DNA of 64,000 nt, taken from the NCBI GenBank assembly GCA_029948255.1, contig JALIZF010001939.1:1965001-2029000 (forward strand), given 5' to 3'. Position numbers and translations under genes: made by a program. Positions 59,937 to 64,000 of this stretch are shown one piece after another. A model generated the notes under the pieces. That model was not told where the DNA came from. It did no database searches and saw only the letters and a program-made list of their open reading frames with translations. Position 1 is the stretch's first letter; each line of letters starts with the position of its first letter. The DNA comes from Telmatactis stephensoni. Taxonomy: Eukaryota > Cnidaria > Anthozoa > Actiniaria > Isophelliidae.

Positions 59937-62741
59937 ATGTGGCTTCTCGAAATGACAGCATATGTTTTTCTCCTACTCATTTGTCTACTGATGCTGGCCT
60001 TCTTAATTTTCGTGGTATATTTGATGCATATTCGTAGAAAATACAGCCATATTCCAAGTCCACCTTTTGACAACTGGATATTGGGCCACTTGTCTTATAT
60101 CAAAAATAGACGAGATGCTGGAGATGTATTTGAGAAAATTTTGTATGATTTATCCTTGACATACGGGAATGTATATGTTCTGTGGGTTATTCATTTACCA
60201 CTCGTATCCATACATGGACCTGATCTGGTAAAAAAAGCTGTCGTGGAACTCAATTTACCAAAGCCAAAACCTATTTACAAGTTCCTGCAAACAGTTTTCA
60301 ATGTAAGAGCTGTAGGCAAAGGAATCCTTGCAGAATGCGACCATCAAACATGGCTTCGTAAGAGAATGTTGTTGAACCCAGCATTTCACAGGAAATACTT
60401 GATGAACTTGATTCCTGAGTTTAATTCAGTTTGTGATGAATTCATTGCGAGAATTGGTCGATTTGCAGATCAAGATATAGTAGTTAATTTTGCTGATGAG
60501 TTTCCTCGAATTACCATAGATATTATTGGAAAGGTTAGTTTATTACAATTTTATTGTCTCAGTAACATAGATGGGATTTCTCTGTGGATGTGTGTTTCTT
60601 TGTTTTGCTTGGTTCAGGGAATTGGGCGGGGGTGGGGGAGGGAGGGAAACTGAAGAGATGGGTGAAAGGGAAGAGGTAGTCTCCTCGTAGCCATTTTTAG
60701 TCTTGTCGCGCCAGGTGAATGGATTCGCCTGGCGTAACAAGACTAAAAACGGCTGCGAAGGAGTCTAGGGAAGAAGGGATGCCCTGGGAAACTCATTTAT
60801 AAGGTTATTTGCAGGTAGAGATTGAATTGAATATTTAGCATCATGAAGTATTGTACCAACACACCAGATTACAAAGGCAATTTTTGGCATTATTACTCAA
60901 TTACTGCTGTAGGATATTGACAGTATTGTCAAGTTACTAACAGTATTTTTAGATTTGACTGCTTATTAGGACTGTCATGTCCTTTTCATAATCTATTTGG
61001 TAACAGTTGTGTGATTTTAAACATGAGCAGTAACTTGGAATTTTGAATTGAGTTTTGTCAGCTTGAAATTTTAAATCTATGATAAATATGAAAATCTTAA
61101 AGTTGAAAGTGTGGTTCAACTTCTGGGACTGAGTGAAACAGTATGTTTTGTGGTCTAAAGACCACTAGTGTTTCCGAAGTTAAAGTTGTGCTCTATTAAG
61201 TCTTAAGTATTGTATGATCTCATCTTAGGTTGCATTCAATGTGGATTTAAATGCAGTACAAGATGACAATTGCCCATTTAAGCTGGCCAACTATGTGGTA
61301 CTTAAAGGCATTCAAGAATTGTACAAAGATAGGATTTTTTGGAGAATAAACGTCTTTATGTATCCATTTCAATGGAGGGTGATAAAAGCTATCAAATTTG
61401 TCCGAGATTATGGAAGAAAGGTTATCACAGAGAGAATTGCTGCCATCAAAGATGGAAAGGACACACCTAATGACATTCTTCAACATATTGTCCTGATGTC
61501 AACAGGCAACACCTCTGTTACTCTAGAAGACTTGGTAGATGATTTTCTGGTTTTCTTCATTGCAGGTACAGTTAGGATTTTTATTAATAAATAATGTTAT
61601 TCACAAGCCAGCCAACATCAATTGTTTGCATTAAAAAAAATCCCTTTGATGGAAGCCTTAGAGGTGTTTTGAATTGAAAAGATTTGTTGGCGAATACTAA
61701 AATCATTGAGAATTCACTAAAGATATGTGGCTGCATGCTATTACATACTGCATGTGAGTGTGCACAGCTCGCTAAATTTCAATGGTTACAGCCACTTTAA
61801 GGTCATGCCAAGCTTACAGTAGCAGCTACATACAATCTATTTACAGTCTAACAAATTTGTTTTTATTATCACACAGGTCAAGAAACCACATCAAATCAAC
61901 TGGCCTTCACTTTGTTTGAGATTGAGAAAAATGCTGAAGTTGAGCAAAGGTACAAAGAAACTTTTAAAAATATTCTAAATTTTAGAATTTTTAAAAAGTT
62001 TATGGAAATGATTAATGATTAATGGAATGATTAATGGAAATGAATATATTAATCATCACTTCTTTCTTAGCAAAACTTTTTATAAAGCTCACATTGCAAT
62101 GTTAAAAGTTGGTCATCACGTTTAACAGGAAAATTTGATTGTAAGTTTTTTGTTATTCTACCAATGATGACACCATGTTATTCCATTCCAGACTGGTCCG
62201 AGAGGTCAACACTGTGTTACAAGGGAACCAATATGTCAGTTATGAAGACCTGGGAAACCTTGAATACCTGGATAGGACACTCAAGGAGAGTTTACGACTT
62301 CATCCTCCTATTTCTGGATTTTCACGCTCAAATACCCATGACGAAATTGAACTTGATGGCTACAAGATTCCTGCCGAAACAGTAATTTCAGTGAGCACAA
62401 TTGGTGAGCACTGGTCTGAAAACAACTGGAAAAATCCCAAAGTATTTGATCCTGACAGATTTTTAGACAAAATACCTGGTGAAAGTTATTTTCCATTTTC
62501 CATTGGTCCAAGATCATGTATAGGGAAGAATCTTGCACAATTTGAGGCTAAAGTGATCATGGCTCGACTGTATCAAGAGTTTGAATTTGAGTTGGTCTCA
62601 TCTGATGGTCTCATGGTCTATGAACAAGCATTAACTGTTAGGCCTAGAAATGGGGTGTGGTGTAAAGTGCGGCGAAGGCAGCAAAGCCATCGAACTCAGA
62701 CTAATGTAAAGAACTCTGATTTTTTAACATATAGTCATTAA
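59937..62741 (+). CDS. CYP46-like cytochrome P450 (P7), P3/P4 chimera with C-terminal extension
   Basis: Exons 59937-60533, 61229-61565, 61877-61949 and 62192-62741 encode 518 residues. Up to about residue 43 it follows P3 (MWLLEMTAYVFLLLI), including the divergent promoter. From PPFDNWILGHLSYIKNRRD onward it follows P4, including B-C loop KPIYKFLQTVFNVRAVGKG, DDFLVFFIAG, intron sequences and the SNTHDE insertion. The heme motif is FSIGPRSCIG. The stop used by P2-P4 is changed from TGA to CGA, so the frame runs on for 16 residues (RTQTNVKN...TYSH) to TAA. The chimera puts a P4-type enzyme under a P3-type promoter. Upstream in-frame ATGs exist as in P3. Confidence 0.92.
60676..60768. mobile_element. 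Foldback element in P7 intron 1
   Basis: Duplicate of the P4 intron 1 element at 43084-43175, identical in the stem. Confidence 0.85.
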
Positions 62742-62785
62742 TTAATTTGGGCGTCAGTGCGACCACAGAAAACAGTACATCAACT

Positions 62786-62812
62786 GTAAAGTGAAGTAAA
62801 GTAAAATAAGTA
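62786..62812. repeat. Short SINE 3' tail
   Basis: About five imperfect AAAGT units (GTAAAGTGAAGTAAAGTAAA), the counterpart of the ~46-unit tract at 45183. Confidence 0.8.
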
Positions 62813-63095
62813 AATATTTTAATTAACACTCCCCTGAAGGGGCTTTTTAGTTACAATAACTCCACACTCACTACCACTACATTCGATATACTCTACATCC
62901 ATCACTCAACTCACGTTGATTTTTGCTGAGGGAGGCAAAACCAGAGAACTTGGAGAAAAAAACCCTGTGGCATGGTAGAGAACAACACATCAGACAAACT
63001 CAATTCACGTATGGCCCGAGCCGGGAATCGAACCCGGACCACAGCAGTAAAAGGTGAGCGGTGAACCGCTAGCCACCCTTGCCACCCACTGGACT
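62813..63095 (-). mobile_element. tRNA-derived SINE, uninterrupted copy
   Basis: A box 63065-63075 and B box 63024-63034 on the minus strand. The body and CCCCTTCAGGGG end match 45413-45970. The site hit by the MITE there is empty here (GATATACTCTAC). Confidence 0.8.
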
Positions 63096-64000
63096 TATCT
63101 GTGTGTCTCCAGAGAAAATAAAGGTTTTGTAACAGTGGTAGATAATGCTCTAATCTCCCATCCTGCTGGCTTATGGCATTCAAACTGCCTAAAATAGGCG
63201 ATATTTTTATTTATTTTTTGTTTAGAAGAATGCAAATAGTAAAAGATAATATGCTGCGTGTGTTTTCATGAAAATAAAATAAATATAAATACAGATAAGA
63301 CCAAAAATGGCAAGGTTAATAATAATAATTATTATCATTATTATCATCAAATAAGATTGTCGAAAAAGCAGTGAAGAGCGCCAAGTAAGGACCAGATCCC
63401 CCTACAGACGTCGCCGAGGCCAGAAAGGGGTCTAGGAGTCGTGGCGAGATCTGATGTTTCTCATCAGTGTGGCCAGCCTGGGCATATCATTCGTGTGTGT
63501 GTGTGTGTGTACCAAAAAGGTCTAAAATATCACTTTATGGTAACCACGTGATTAAACATACAATAAATCGAGTATTGGAGTACGTGACGTTTGAGTTGTT
63601 ATTCACTTGTTTTATCCCCCTTTCATGTATGCCCCTGGTGGGAAGGTGCGTCCTCTGTTTTGGTTACTGGATTTGAGAGGACTCCTTCAAGCATTTAGCA
63701 AAAAGGGCGGGTTGGTAGTCATCTCTTGGCCGCCTGGGTGGGGTTTCATGATAACAATCCTGTCGACTGTTGTTTTGCCTGGGTTATATTTTCCTCTTTT
63801 GTTTGATTACGTCACACTAGATGCAATTGATTTTTCTCATACGATGTGCAGAAAACCGGGGAATCAAGAACTATCAGGATCATACACCGCCCTTGCATGA
63901 GTTGAGTTGTCTGTCCTCCTATTGACACACTCTTCATGACGTTCATAAAATGTTCAAAACTAAAGCGGAATCACGAGCGCAGCTTCAACTCGTTTTTACA

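Larger units (their letters stand above)
51084..60063. repeat. Segmental duplication, copy 2 (~9 kb)
   Basis: Copy of 27917-36745: P1-type exon 4, the intergenic elements, P2 (here P6), the divergent promoter and the first ~43 codons of P3 (here P7). Offsets grow from +23167 to +23318 through small indels. After 60063 the sequence matches P4 instead. Confidence 0.9.
62742..64000. other. Intergenic block downstream of P7, cut by the window edge
   Basis: Aligns with the region after P4 (45091 to ~46865), without the 269-bp MITE and with a short SINE tail. It includes a GT tract (63492-63510). No gene is seen. Confidence 0.65.

Overview
The window is animal nuclear DNA, AT-rich and packed with short inverted-repeat elements. 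Split genes with GT-AG introns, a ZRANB3-type replication-stress helicase, a tandem array of CYP46-like cytochrome P450s, and many small palindromic elements containing 'accaatcagagcgcgcg' together suggest an anthozoan cnidarian, most likely a stony coral. The taxon is an inference.

Layout. (1) 976-6260, minus strand: the 5' nine coding exons of ZRANB3, which runs off the left edge. They cover the SNF2 ATPase lobe and the start of the second lobe. (2) 5021-16448: the 5' end of ZRANB3 (promoter, exon 1, a 19-nt exon 2 and part of exon 3) is triplicated in tandem. Each unit also carries a tRNA-like element and a 9-bp minisatellite whose orientation flips inside the array. (3) 16449-25843: mostly non-coding, with two paralogous coiled-coil genes at 19402 and 23496. 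The second ends in a GRIP-like segment. (4) 25844-62741: seven CYP46-like P450 genes, here called P1 to P7, on strands +, -, +, +, +, -, +. All have four coding exons and the same intron phases (0, 1, 2). P2/P3 and P6/P7 are head-to-head pairs sharing a 0.2-kb divergent promoter with a 25-nt inverted repeat. (5) 62742-64000: the intergenic block that follows P7, cut by the window edge.

The P450 array is a mosaic. A block of about 8.9 kb (27917-36745) recurs at 51084-60063 almost unchanged, and both ends of the block fall inside P450 coding exons. As a result P5 has P1-type exon 4, and P7 has the promoter and first ~43 codons of P3 fused to a P4-type body. P6 carries a 2-nt insertion that breaks the membrane-anchor frame. 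P7 has lost the usual stop codon. Differences among the proteins cluster in the predicted substrate-recognition loops, so the array looks like a set of enzymes varied in substrate choice and homogenised elsewhere.

Comparing paralogous intergenic blocks reveals filled and empty sites for several transposable elements, giving a relative order of events: P3/P4 split, then SINE insertion, then P4/P7 split, then MITE insertion. No CRISPR, rRNA or convincing functional tRNA gene was found.
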